Origin: Candidatus Peregrinibacteria bacterium
GTDB lineage: Bacteria > Patescibacteriota > Gracilibacteria > UBA1369 > UBA12473
Direction: 5' to 3'
DNA length: 64,000 nt
Assembly (NCBI GenBank): GCA_018659585.1
Contig: JABJMC010000006.1
Location: 62,001 to 126,000 of the forward strand
The position numbers and the translations under genes are program-made. A model generated the notes under the pieces. The model searched no databases and was not told the DNA's origin. It was given only the letters and a program-made list of their open reading frames with translations. Each line of letters begins with the position of its first letter. Within the stretch, counting starts at the first letter, position 1. Below are positions 42,324 through 51,065 of the stretch, in pieces.

Positions 42324-43511
42324 ATGAAAAAACCACGCGCTGCCTCACTCATTTACGCTCTCGTTATTGTCACGGTGTTAATGGTTGTGGCCGGCACAAT
42401 GGCCGCCTCTTTTTTACGGACCAGCCAGCGCACTTATGATATGTTCCGCGGCACCCAAGCTTATTACGCCAGCCGCGCGGCCATGGAAGTTTCTTTTTCA
42501 TTGGTGTCGAGTGAGGGGATTGGATATGAAACAACTTCGGAAGAATATTTTGGGGGAGATTACGCGGTGGAATTAGACACAGACGGAGACGGCTCAGATG
42601 ATGTTTTTGGAGAATTTGAAATTTTTGCCCGGGCCAGACAAGTTGGGTGGAGAGATGAAGTTGATGATTGCGGTGGATTTAGCGGGCCAGCTCATTGCTA
42701 TTTAGTGCCAATTCCTGGTACTGGCGATGCGGGAGACAGCTGTAATTTTGAAGAACCCGCTGACGGCGACGGCGATGACGGTGACGCCTGGGATGTGGAA
42801 GCCGATGACAAGTGCAACTGGAACAAAATCGCGTATGGAGAAACAATAACAATCCCACTTTATTATGAGGATGATACAGGTGTGTGCCCAGATGATGAGA
42901 TTTGTAATCCGGCGGAAATTGGCCTTACGAGTTTTTATTTAAGGATTAGGACGCCGGAGGGGAGTGATTTATCAGGTAATAGTGATGAGTCTATCGTAAA
43001 CTGGGAGATTAGTGGAGATTGTGATACGGATGAGGATTTTGTCTCTGATAAGAGTTGTTATTTAATGGCCGCGAGTGGGGGGACGGTAATGGGAGGGGAT
43101 GTTTTTGATAGCTATATAGATTATACAGCAATAAATAATGCTAAAAGTAATGGAGATTATATTGTTTTAAATGGTTTTAATGATTACTATCTAGGAAAAG
43201 ACGAAACAAAAATAAATCGAATGATAGAAGAATTTCTTACAAGTTTTGCAGGGGACGGAGATATAGAAAAAGAAGTTCTAAATCCCAAATTAAAACTATC
43301 AGTAATTTCTCCTTTATTAAAAATAGACATGACTACTTCCGTCCCATATTTAGAGTACCAACTAATCACGGATCCCGCTTATTCAGATAATAAAATTGTT
43401 TACACAGCAACTGGAAAATCTAATGGTCGTCTGGGATCCTACATCAGGGGAATTCAAGCTACACAAGCCCTTGGTAGCGATTCAGTAATTAGCTTCGCCT
43501 TACAGAATTAG
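42324..43511 (+). CDS. PilX-like pilus or surface protein, Asp-rich
   Basis: 395 aa. The N-terminus MKKPRAASLIYALVIVTVLMVVAGTMAASFLR is a short basic leader and a hydrophobic helix without a clear Glu5, as in PilX/GspK-type minor pilins; RTYDMFRGTQAYYASRAAMEV matches their next segment. The middle is very acidic (DGDGDDGDAWDVEADDKCN). The last third is richer in Lys/Asn. It is coupled to the preceding pilin gene. Together they may form the tip of a pilus. Confidence 0.75.
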   Translation: MKKPRAASLIYALVIVTVLMVVAGTMAASFLRTSQRTYDMFRGTQAYYASRAAMEVSFSLVSSEGIGYETTSEEYFGGDYAVELDTDGDGSDDVFGEFEIFARARQVGWRDEVDDCGGFSGPAHCYLVPIPGTGDAGDSCNFEEPADGDGDDGDAWDVEADDKCNWNKIAYGETITIPLYYEDDTGVCPDDEICNPAEIGLTSFYLRIRTPEGSDLSGNSDESIVNWEISGDCDTDEDFVSDKSCYLMAASGGTVMGGDVFDSYIDYTAINNAKSNGDYIVLNGFNDYYLGKDETKINRMIEEFLTSFAGDGDIEKEVLNPKLKLSVISPLLKIDMTTSVPYLEYQLITDPAYSDNKIVYTATGKSNGRLGSYIRGIQATQALGSDSVISFALQN

Positions 43512-43541
43512 TTGACAAAGGTTACAAAAAAGTGTTAACAT
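43512..43541 (+). promoter_or_regulatory. Promoter of the 968-aa surface protein
   Basis: TTGACA (43512-43517), 17 bases, TTAACA (43535-43540), with TG at the extended -10 position (GTGTTAACAT). It begins one base after the previous stop codon. Confidence 0.65.
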
Positions 43542-43584
43542 CAATTGCCTGTCATCAGGACTGTTTCCTCTAAAAAAATAATTT

Positions 43585-46491
43585 ATGAGCGAAATCCCTC
43601 AGGCTAATGGATTACTTCGAAATACTTGGGAAAGAGTGTCTAATTTTGCTAATAAGGAAAGAAGTTTAAATTTAGGCGGAGGAATAGGTGGTAAGCCTAT
43701 TAAGTTAGCTATGTGGATGACAGCCTTAGGGGTAGCAGCTATCGCTGCAGACAGAGCTGAGGCTCATGATTTTCTAGCAACCTCAGCCGAAAGCAGTAGT
43801 AATACTTGGAATGCTTATGAATCTAGTGATGGTAGTTCGCGTGGATCTGGATCAATTTCTCCTGATGAAGATCATATTATTAGTATGCTTACGTTAGAAG
43901 ATGAAGGGATGATGTTGGCTTCCTCTTTTGATTCAACTGGAGGGAGCGCCGGTTCTCTCAAAACGGTAACTAGTGTTGATGGGACAGGAACCCCTAGTTG
44001 GAGCTCCCCTTTAGCTATTTCAGCTGATAACCCAGGCTATTTTCGTTTAGATGAATCTGATGGGACTTGGACGGTAGTTAGTGATTATGCCTCAGATGAA
44101 GTAGTACAAGGCTTGAATGATTTATCTGATTCCGAAACATTTACCTTGTCTTCTGGAACATGGCCAAGAACATTTTTAGTTGATAATGGTGATGGCTACG
44201 CTCTAGCCGTAAATATGGGTGACGATACAGTAAGTTTATATAATTTTAGTGGTACTGATACTGATGGCGATGGATTTATAGATGATTTTGATGGCGATGG
44301 TTTAGATGATCATGCACCAATTGAAGTAACCTCTTTTACTTGTAATGGTCCGCAAGGAAGTCATTTAGACACTACTAATGACGTTTTTACTGTGGCTTGT
44401 GCTGACGACGGCACTGTTTTAGGAGTAGATGTTAATACAGGCTCTTTAGTTAGTTCTACCTCTACCGTGGTTGGAACCTTTGCTTTTGATACAAATGACA
44501 TCACTTCTTACAGTGACGGATCAGATGACTTTTTAGCAGTTAATGGTAATTCAGGAAGTACGGGTTATGTTGGCTTTATACAAATGGGTAGCAGCACAGC
44601 CGCCTATACACAATTATCATCGATTGCATTAGGTGGTAGTGGGACAATCCCAGCCTATTATGAATCCATCAAAAGTATTGGTGGTACAGATACGTTAATT
44701 GTTTTAGAAGCAGCCTACACAGCCCACATCCTCCAAGGCGAAACCAGCACCCTTTCACCAAGTGTTACAGATACCTACCCTTTGGCCTATTACTCTATGG
44801 GCGCCCTAGGCGTCGGCATCGAGCCCACGGCTGGTGACCCTTGTGACGACCATGGCGGAGACACAGACGGCGACTTAATTTGTGGTGATGATGATTGTGA
44901 CCCAACTGACCCAACTGTTTGGTACGACATCTATGGTGTGGTTGACGCTGATGGCGACGGTTTCGCGGACGCCTCTGGATCAGAGGTTCCTTTCTGTGCC
45001 TGGGTTCTTCCTTCTGGATTTTTAGACGCTGCTTATGCCACGGATTGTAATGACGCCGATGCCGCGGTCCACGCTTATGAATACTGGTTTGCCGATTATG
45101 ATGGGGATTTCTTTGGAGATAATGTTTGGAATTACCAATGTGGAGCCAGCTATCCTTATACCGCCGAAGTAAACAGCGATTGTAATGACTCAGACGCCAC
45201 CGCCTATCCAGGAGCCACCGAAGTTTGTGATGGCGATATCGAAGCTTGCGAAAACGATCCGATAGCTGATTTAGGCTTACCCACTTCTACTTGGTGGCTT
45301 GATGCTGATGACGATGGTTACGGAGTAGATGGTGACACGCAAGAAGCTTGCGGGGCATTTGGTCTTTATCGAGCGACCGAAGGCGGTGACTGGGCTGATG
45401 ACGACGCCACAAGTTACCCTGGAGCCCCCGAAGTCTACGGCGACGGCATCGACAATGACGGCAACGGTTTTGTAGATCGTCAGTGTGAATATGGACCGGA
45501 CGGCGATTGGAGTGAACCAGAATTATGTTATATGGAAGTTGGTGAAGGAATGGAAATTTATGGTTACGGAGAAGGGGCCTTAGATTTAGCAGAAGTTGGA
45601 GAAGATCGTGTTTTGGACCTTCTTGATGGTGAACTTGGATTTTTATTAGAAGTTGATTATGACGCTGAAGTCGCCCAAGGAGAAATTCACGTAAATATGT
45701 GGGGGGCACATGCTGGAATTGGAGGAACTCTTGGAGTTTTTGTTCAAAACATGTCTGTAGACAGAGACTGGGGATCTCTAGAATGGGAATGGGATCCTAA
45801 TGAGGTGTGGATGACTAGTGTTCCGCTTGGTGATGGCTTATCCCACTGTATTGATTTAGATGTTACTTATAATGGAGTAACAACGGAAATAGACGAGGCT
45901 TTCTGTGTAGTAGATGATGGGAATGGCGGAGAAGTTGGCGAAGAAGTAGTTTTAGACACGGTAAGTGGCGAAGTTGATCAGGAGAGCACCACCTCTGACG
46001 AAGTTCTTGATTACGCCGAAGAAGAGCAAGATGAAGAAGTTGATTCTGATAGTGATGGAGTTCCTGATAGTGAAGATGAATGTCCTGGAACTACCGATTA
46101 TGAAACTGTAGACGAGGAAGGTTGCTCTGACGAACAACGGGATACTGATGGAGATGGAATTATGGATGATAAGGATCAGTGTATAGATGAATATGCCGCT
46201 CCTGAGGAGGACCTTGATGGGGATGGCTGTATTGACTCTGTTGACTCGGATGACGACGACGATAGTGCAGTCGAAACAGGCGATGATGACGATTCTGGAA
46301 TTGGTGGCAATCCTCCTGATTGTGACGGTTGTAGCTCTGGTGGTAATAATCCTGAAGGAGGACTAGCCTTGCTTGGAGTGTTGGGTGGCTTAGCTGGCCT
46401 TCGCCGTCGACCTCGAAAAACAGCCTTAAAATTAGCCAATACTGTTAATGGTGCCATAAGTGGTGTTAGAAATTGGTTAAACGCTGCTTAG
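43585..46491 (+). CDS. Large surface protein with metal-binding and TSP3 repeats and a C-terminal sorting-type tail
   Basis: 968 aa. A late signal segment (KPIKLAMWMTALGVAAIAADRAEA) precedes the mature protein. Residues 70-410 look like a beta-propeller-type domain. Residues 430-640 carry MopE-type metal-binding motifs (DCDPTDPT, DCNDADAAVHAYE, DCNDSDATAYPGATEVCDG). Thrombospondin type 3 repeats follow (DSDGVPDSEDECPG, DTDGDGIMDDKDQC), which bind calcium in other proteins. The end, CDGCSSGGNNPEGGLALLGVLGGLAGLRRRPRK, resembles a MYXO-CTERM-like tail: cysteine and glycine, hydrophobic span, arginines. It is probably displayed on the cell surface. Confidence 0.85.
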   Translation: MSEIPQANGLLRNTWERVSNFANKERSLNLGGGIGGKPIKLAMWMTALGVAAIAADRAEAHDFLATSAESSSNTWNAYESSDGSSRGSGSISPDEDHIISMLTLEDEGMMLASSFDSTGGSAGSLKTVTSVDGTGTPSWSSPLAISADNPGYFRLDESDGTWTVVSDYASDEVVQGLNDLSDSETFTLSSGTWPRTFLVDNGDGYALAVNMGDDTVSLYNFSGTDTDGDGFIDDFDGDGLDDHAPIEVTSFTCNGPQGSHLDTTNDVFTVACADDGTVLGVDVNTGSLVSSTSTVVGTFAFDTNDITSYSDGSDDFLAVNGNSGSTGYVGFIQMGSSTAAYTQLSSIALGGSGTIPAYYESIKSIGGTDTLIVLEAAYTAHILQGETSTLSPSVTDTYPLAYYSMGALGVGIEPTAGDPCDDHGGDTDGDLICGDDDCDPTDPTVWYDIYGVVDADGDGFADASGSEVPFCAWVLPSGFLDAAYATDCNDADAAVHAYEYWFADYDGDFFGDNVWNYQCGASYPYTAEVNSDCNDSDATAYPGATEVCDGDIEACENDPIADLGLPTSTWWLDADDDGYGVDGDTQEACGAFGLYRATEGGDWADDDATSYPGAPEVYGDGIDNDGNGFVDRQCEYGPDGDWSEPELCYMEVGEGMEIYGYGEGALDLAEVGEDRVLDLLDGELGFLLEVDYDAEVAQGEIHVNMWGAHAGIGGTLGVFVQNMSVDRDWGSLEWEWDPNEVWMTSVPLGDGLSHCIDLDVTYNGVTTEIDEAFCVVDDGNGGEVGEEVVLDTVSGEVDQESTTSDEVLDYAEEEQDEEVDSDSDGVPDSEDECPGTTDYETVDEEGCSDEQRDTDGDGIMDDKDQCIDEYAAPEEDLDGDGCIDSVDSDDDDDSAVETGDDDDSGIGGNPPDCDGCSSGGNNPEGGLALLGVLGGLAGLRRRPRKTALKLANTVNGAISGVRNWLNAA

Positions 46492-46556
46492 GTGGGGAAG
46501 AAGTCCCTGTGCTTTCGAAGAACCGTCCCCGATAGGGTAGCCTAATAATACTTTTT

Positions 46557-46566
46557 ATGGTATAAT
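46557..46566 (+). promoter_or_regulatory. Extended -10 promoter of the cyclase gene, leaderless
   Basis: TATGGTATAAT: TGG precedes a perfect TATAAT (46561-46566), six bases before the ATG at 46573. Transcription would start at the A of the start codon. No good -35 box is visible. Confidence 0.6.
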
Positions 46567-46572
46567 AATAAG

Positions 46573-48639
46573 ATGAAAAAACAAAAACTACTCAAAAAAA
46601 TCAGCTATACCCTGCTGTTTACTGTCGTAACTACAATTCTGTTTACGGCCCTAGCAGCCTGGAATCCACTCAACAAGTGGCAACTGAAATTAACTAATCA
46701 CTTATATGATCGCAATGAGCCAAGTGACGAGATAGTAATTGTGGGAATTGACAATGTTAGTATAAGCGACGAAGGACTAGGCCGTTGGCAGGATTGGAGT
46801 AGGTTAGCTTACGTTGATGTAATAAAGAATTTAGAGGAAGCCGGGGCCAAAACAATTGGTTTTGACATATTTTTCACACAGGGATCTAAAGGAATATCAG
46901 AAGAATCTTTAATAGATATTATTAGTGATAATCCCACCATGGATGAATATTTCGAGCAAACCGTAGACTTTCTTAAAGATGAACATCCTGATGATATTCT
47001 TTTAGCCGAAGTTTTAGCCGAATTTGACAATATTGTTATTGGTGAAGAAATGCATATGGATGAATCTGGAAATATTATCGAAAACATTTCAATGCTAGAT
47101 ATTTTCAAGGAATCAGTCGAGTCAGCTCATGTTTTCTATATGGCAGATAGCGATGATGTCGGACGCAGAATCCCAGTTACAATTACATCACTGGATGAAG
47201 AAGAAAAATTTCATAGCCTAAGCGCAGTTTTAGCTGAGAAATACAAAACTGGAGCGCTGGACAATTTAGAAGGGAATGAACTTCTTATCAATTACGCTGC
47301 CGAACCTTACAGCTTCAAAATGATCCCTTTTATGGATGCTTATAGTAATTTACTAGAAGGAGTCGACCTCGAAGATAAAATTGTATTAATTGGAATAGTC
47401 ACTGAGTTTATTCAAGACCACGTCCTCACCCCCACCTCGCCGTACGTGGAAATGCCCGGGGTCGAGATGCACGCTAACGCCATTCAAACTATCCTTGATG
47501 AAAGTTATTTAACTGAACAAACAGTGGCTGGGCAAACTGTGATGATTGCCGTGCTTACCTTTGTTTTGATTGGGGCGGTGATGTTTTTACCAATTTTTGG
47601 TGGAGTCGGGGCTACGGTTGTGGTGATCGCTGGGCACCAGTTATCGGCTCCGTTGTTTTTTGATAAAGGCTTAATTATTAATTTAGTTTATCCCGCGCTG
47701 GCACTTTTGGCCGCGTATTTAACAACCACCCTTTACAAATATATGACCGAAGTTCGTGAAAAAGCCCAGTTAAAAGGCGCTTTTGGGAAGTACGTAAACA
47801 AAGACTTGGCTAACAAGATTTTGGAAAATCCCGAGATGTTGAAACTAGGGGGAGAAAAGCGGGTGATCACAGTTTTCTTCTCTGATATTGCGAATTTTAC
47901 GCACTTTTCTGAGCAGTGCGAACCAGAGGCTTTGGTGCAACAATTAAATGAATATTTTGATGTGATGGCCGGTATAATTTTGAAAAACGGCGGGAATTTA
48001 AATAAATTTGAAGGTGATGCCATTATGGCATTTTGGGGCGCTCCACTCGACCAACCCGATCACGCGGTGCTTGGGGCCAAGAGTGCTCTGGAATGTCGGG
48101 CGGCTCTTACCAGTCTTCATCAAAAATGGCAGCAACAAAATAAACCGCTTTTAAATTTTAGAGTGGGACTTTCTACGGGTGAGGTTATTGCTGGGAATGT
48201 TGGGTCTCATGAACGGTTTGATTACACGGTCATGGGTGACATTGTTAACCTGGGAGCTCGCTTAGAAAGCGCTAATAAAGAATACGGCACACACGTTATG
48301 ATTCCGGGAGCTACAGTCGCCGCAATAGGGGATTTGTTTGAGCTCCGAAGACTTGATCGCCTCCGGGTGAAAGGAAAGGAGGAACCAGTTGATGTTTATG
48401 AACTTCTAGCACACAAAGGCCAATTAGCAGAGCAACATCGAACAATTGTGGATCAGTTTCATCAAGCAATTGAATACTATCGAAATCAAAAATTCACCGA
48501 GGCTGAGGCCCGTTTTCAAGAAGTTCTAAAACTCGCACCCAACGACGGCCCAACCAAAACTTACTTAGAACGTTGCGCTCACTTCAAAGCCAATCCACCG
48601 CAAGGCTGGGACGCAACTTGGACCTTAGACCATAAATAA
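46573..48639 (+). CDS. CHASE2-domain class III adenylate/guanylate cyclase
   Basis: 688 aa. A first span (YTLLFTVVTTILFTALAAW) is followed by an extracytoplasmic CHASE2 sensor (residues 35-310: DEIVIVGIDNVSISDEGLGRW, GAKTIGFDIFF, YVEMPGVEMHANAIQTIL), three spans (residues 315-385), then the cyclase domain from about 420: FFSDIANFTHFSE, NKFEGDAIMAFWGAP, RVGLSTGEVIAGNVGS, DYTVMGDIVNLGARLE. The two metal-binding Asp are in these words. The C-terminal 70 residues resemble one or two TPR helices. It probably makes cAMP in response to an outside signal; the effector is not visible. Confidence 0.93.
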   Translation: MKKQKLLKKISYTLLFTVVTTILFTALAAWNPLNKWQLKLTNHLYDRNEPSDEIVIVGIDNVSISDEGLGRWQDWSRLAYVDVIKNLEEAGAKTIGFDIFFTQGSKGISEESLIDIISDNPTMDEYFEQTVDFLKDEHPDDILLAEVLAEFDNIVIGEEMHMDESGNIIENISMLDIFKESVESAHVFYMADSDDVGRRIPVTITSLDEEEKFHSLSAVLAEKYKTGALDNLEGNELLINYAAEPYSFKMIPFMDAYSNLLEGVDLEDKIVLIGIVTEFIQDHVLTPTSPYVEMPGVEMHANAIQTILDESYLTEQTVAGQTVMIAVLTFVLIGAVMFLPIFGGVGATVVVIAGHQLSAPLFFDKGLIINLVYPALALLAAYLTTTLYKYMTEVREKAQLKGAFGKYVNKDLANKILENPEMLKLGGEKRVITVFFSDIANFTHFSEQCEPEALVQQLNEYFDVMAGIILKNGGNLNKFEGDAIMAFWGAPLDQPDHAVLGAKSALECRAALTSLHQKWQQQNKPLLNFRVGLSTGEVIAGNVGSHERFDYTVMGDIVNLGARLESANKEYGTHVMIPGATVAAIGDLFELRRLDRLRVKGKEEPVDVYELLAHKGQLAEQHRTIVDQFHQAIEYYRNQKFTEAEARFQEVLKLAPNDGPTKTYLERCAHFKANPPQGWDATWTLDHK

Positions 48640-48777
48640 AGGTCCTGCGCGTTCGCTGTTGTTCCTTCTTCAACAACACCGTTAACAGGTTCAAAAACTC
48701 AAAAAACATCCCAAAATTCATCGTTTCCTAGTCAAACTATTGACTTCACCGTAAGCTAATCTCCTTAGCGAACCTCC

Positions 48778-49131
48778 ATGAATCCTAAGACCTTTCTCAA
48801 AGTTGTCGTTTACGTTCCCAGTGACTATGTATATCTGATTCGCGAAATCCTTTCCGATATCGGTGCTGGCGCAACTCATCATTACGAATTTTATACTTTT
48901 AGTGTGAAAGGAGTCAGGCGCTCTCGGTCCTTAGCTGGGCCACGCGCTTTACTTGGTCAAACTGATGAAATTGAATTAAAAGAGGAGGAGCGCATCGAAA
49001 GCTTTATCCCGGCAGAACGCAAAGAAGCTCTCTTAAATGAGATTCGTAATGTTCACCCTTATATCCACCCTATTGTTGACTTTTATCGGGTTGAAGACAG
49101 CACTTGTTTTAGCCATTTTGAGGAAGAGTAA
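48778..49131 (+). CDS. YqfO/Nif3-like C-terminal (CutA-like) domain protein
   Basis: 117 aa. KVVVYVPSDYVYLIREILSDIGAGATHHYEFYTFSVKG matches the inserted ferredoxin-like domain of YqfO/Nif3 proteins (usually VVFVPEEHAE.VREALFEAGAG..GNY..CSF...G), and FIPAERKEALLNEIRNVHPYIHPIVDFY ends it. The stand-alone form is widespread. The biochemical role is unknown; structures of relatives suggest a trimer. GAACCTCC precedes the ATG. The gene is isolated in a stretch with an AT-rich region downstream. Confidence 0.8.
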   Translation: MNPKTFLKVVVYVPSDYVYLIREILSDIGAGATHHYEFYTFSVKGVRRSRSLAGPRALLGQTDEIELKEEERIESFIPAERKEALLNEIRNVHPYIHPIVDFYRVEDSTCFSHFEEE

Positions 49132-49184
49132 ATTTAACGCGTAAAAACTACATTTTCAGGTTAAAACGCGCTTTTTGGGTGTTT

Positions 49185-49288
49185 AATAGGCTTTAATAAA
49201 ATATAATAAAACATTTCACAATATAACCCAATTTAACACAACAAGTTAAACATAAAATAGGCTTGATTTAACTAACTAAAATATAATA
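49185..49288 (+). promoter_or_regulatory. AT-rich region with duplicated AATAGGCTT and AAAATATAATA
   Basis: AATAGGCTT occurs at 49185-49193 and 49256-49264; AAAATATAATA at 49198-49208 and 49278-49288. Both of the latter contain TATAAT, so two tandem promoters for the helix-turn-helix gene at 49349 are likely. No clear -35 boxes are seen. A half copy of the dispersed element (TTTTCAGGTT, 49153-49162) lies just upstream. Confidence 0.45.
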
Positions 49289-49348
49289 GAATTAACTCAC
49301 TAACCCAACAACTCGGACCCGCTTGCCAGATTTCCAAAGTTAAACGAT

Positions 49349-49519
49349 ATGGGAAAAAGACTTTATACAGCCGAACAGGTGTCAAAGATCCTCCAGGTCC
49401 ATCACCTAACGGTTCTCAAACTCATTAAGCAAAAAAAGCTTAAAGCGGTAAAAGTTGGTCGGGTCTATCGAATTACCGAGGCCGCGCTCAACACGTTTAT
49501 CGATAACTATTCTACTTAA
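49349..49519 (+). CDS. Small helix-turn-helix protein, excisionase/MerR type
   Basis: 56 aa, too short for the ORF track. RLYTAEQVSKILQVHHLTVLKLIKQKKLKAVKVGRVYRITEAALNTF is a complete HTH_17 domain: recognition helix and wing with the typical VGR-YRI end. Such proteins bind DNA as excisionases or as small regulators. The gene follows an AT-rich promoter region with direct repeats, which may include its own binding sites. The zinc-ribbon gene begins 21 bases downstream, so the two are probably one transcript. No integrase is visible, so a phage role is not supported. Confidence 0.88.
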   Translation: MGKRLYTAEQVSKILQVHHLTVLKLIKQKKLKAVKVGRVYRITEAALNTFIDNYST

Positions 49520-49540
49520 AACCCTCGCCCTCCTCCTATT

Positions 49541-49810
49541 ATGCTCTTCAATTGCATTAATTGTTGCAAAGCTATCTCTTCCCAGGCCACGACTTGTCCT
49601 TACTGTCTGGTGGGCACGGACCACGCTGTTCGTGAGATGGCCCTAAATGATGAAGACCTAAAAATACCTATCACCCTAGCTGCCAAGCGCAAAGTAGCAC
49701 GTATTAAGCGCTTAACTAATCGCGTCAATCGAGTTCGCAAAGCCTTCCCCGGGACTATTACCGAAATTGTGACTAACGTGCAAGTTCAAGACCGAATTCA
49801 ACGGGCCTAA
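49541..49810 (+). CDS. Small zinc-ribbon protein
   Basis: 89 aa. CINCCKAISSQATTCPYC at the N-terminus forms one zinc ribbon (two CxxC pairs). The remainder is basic and helical (AAKRKVARIKRLTNRVNRVRKA), suited to nucleic-acid or ribosome contact. It follows the helix-turn-helix gene and ends at a strong terminator. The leader contains AAAACCCTCGCCC before ATG. The function is unknown; regulatory partnership with the upstream gene is an inference from position. Confidence 0.75.
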   Translation: MLFNCINCCKAISSQATTCPYCLVGTDHAVREMALNDEDLKIPITLAAKRKVARIKRLTNRVNRVRKAFPGTITEIVTNVQVQDRIQRA

Positions 49811-49814
49811 AGCC

Positions 49815-49872
49815 AAAAGAACGTCCTAATCCATGGGAGTAAGCCACCATAAGAATAGAGGGCGTTCTTTTT
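49815..49872. terminator. Bidirectional terminator
   Basis: AAAAGAACGTCC (49815-49826) pairs with GGGCGTTCTTTT (49860-49871), 12 positions with one G-U, flanked by A- and T-runs. It separates the convergent gene ends at 49810 and 49884 and can serve both strands. Confidence 0.8.
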
Positions 49873-49883
49873 ATTATGAAATT

Positions 49884-51065
49884 TTACCCCCCTGCTTTTC
49901 CGGAACCAGCTTTTTTATGAATTTCCTTAGCCGCTTGTTGTAAACCTGGTAAAAAGCTTGGTACTTGCGAAGAGTTATCAATCACTCCGGATAACTCGTA
50001 AATTGAGCTAGCTAATGTTGCCCCAATATCTCCGTAGTTTTCCTTATAAAGTTTCCAGTAATTGCCAATTAATTTAGAGCCATCATAAGCATTTTTATAT
50101 CTTTCCTCCTCTCCAATCATTAAGTCCTGAGCCGTATTAAAGGTTACAAGCCCTCCACTTTCTTCGGCTAATTCCGTGGTAGATTTAGGCGGATCAATTT
50201 CTTGCAGCCGAATTTTAAAATGTTTTTTAAAGAAATTGCCAATCGCTTTTAATCCTTTTGGTGGGCCATCTTTTTCACCGCCAGACGTGGCTCCGGTAGC
50301 TTCTAGTTCAGCTTCACGCTCTGCTTTAGTATCTTGATATTCCTTTTGAATTTCCGCAGCTTGTTCTTTGAATGAATTCAATTCGTTAAAAGCCGTGAGA
50401 GTTTCCCAAAACTCGATTGCTTTGTCTGCCACTTCTTCCCACGGGGAAACAGAGCACCCCCAGTATTGTGGGATGCGGTGTTCGTAATCAGAAACCCAGC
50501 CCTCTACTAATTCTTCCAATTCTTCTTTGGTTTCGACCCATTTCTTTTTTTCCACATACCGTTCATTCATTTTATCAATTACATTGGTCGTATCAATTAC
50601 CATCCCATCACTAGTTGTAGAAACATAACGGGTATCAGATTTTTGCTCAGCCGCGGCTTGAGCGCTTTCTTCATCCTTTTTGTAAATGCTTTTTTCATCA
50701 AATTCAACAATATGCCGCACAAAATACATTTCCATTTTCTTCATTCTAATATCTATCTTTAATTGAGGTATTTCCTCACTAGCACAGTGCTCTACATATT
50801 CATTTCTAAGTTCATCCAATAGATTTTCAATTTCATCATCAAGCGCAAAAATATCATCCTGCTGACATTGATTTCTAACAAAATAATCCTGCCAATAATC
50901 TTCAAAAGCCATGGTATCAAGCAGCGAAATCAAAAAATTTCCTAGCTGATCCATACAGTCAGATGCATTCTCGCCAAAAGTGCTGTCGTCCTCCGCCCGA
51001 ACTACCTGCCCTCCTAGCGAGAACCCAATCAGGAACAACAATATGAGAATAGAAAAACGTTTCAT
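49884..51065 (-). CDS. Exported orphan, last gene of the giant-surface-protein operon
   Basis: 393 aa. A signal peptide (MKRFSILILLFLIGFSLGGQVVRA) precedes a helical, Glu/Lys-rich body with four to five cysteines (SDCMDQ, NQCQQDD, EHCASEE, WGCSVS). The last 40 residues end PSFLPGLQQAAKEIHKKAGSG. No domain is recognised. The start overlaps the stop of the upstream gene by one base, so translation is coupled. Shared features with the next genes (signal anchor, cysteine-bearing helices, a NLP/FLPG-like end) suggest a functional set exported with the giant protein. Confidence 0.78.
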   Translation of the reverse strand: MKRFSILILLFLIGFSLGGQVVRAEDDSTFGENASDCMDQLGNFLISLLDTMAFEDYWQDYFVRNQCQQDDIFALDDEIENLLDELRNEYVEHCASEEIPQLKIDIRMKKMEMYFVRHIVEFDEKSIYKKDEESAQAAAEQKSDTRYVSTTSDGMVIDTTNVIDKMNERYVEKKKWVETKEELEELVEGWVSDYEHRIPQYWGCSVSPWEEVADKAIEFWETLTAFNELNSFKEQAAEIQKEYQDTKAEREAELEATGATSGGEKDGPPKGLKAIGNFFKKHFKIRLQEIDPPKSTTELAEESGGLVTFNTAQDLMIGEEERYKNAYDGSKLIGNYWKLYKENYGDIGATLASSIYELSGVIDNSSQVPSFLPGLQQAAKEIHKKAGSGKAGG

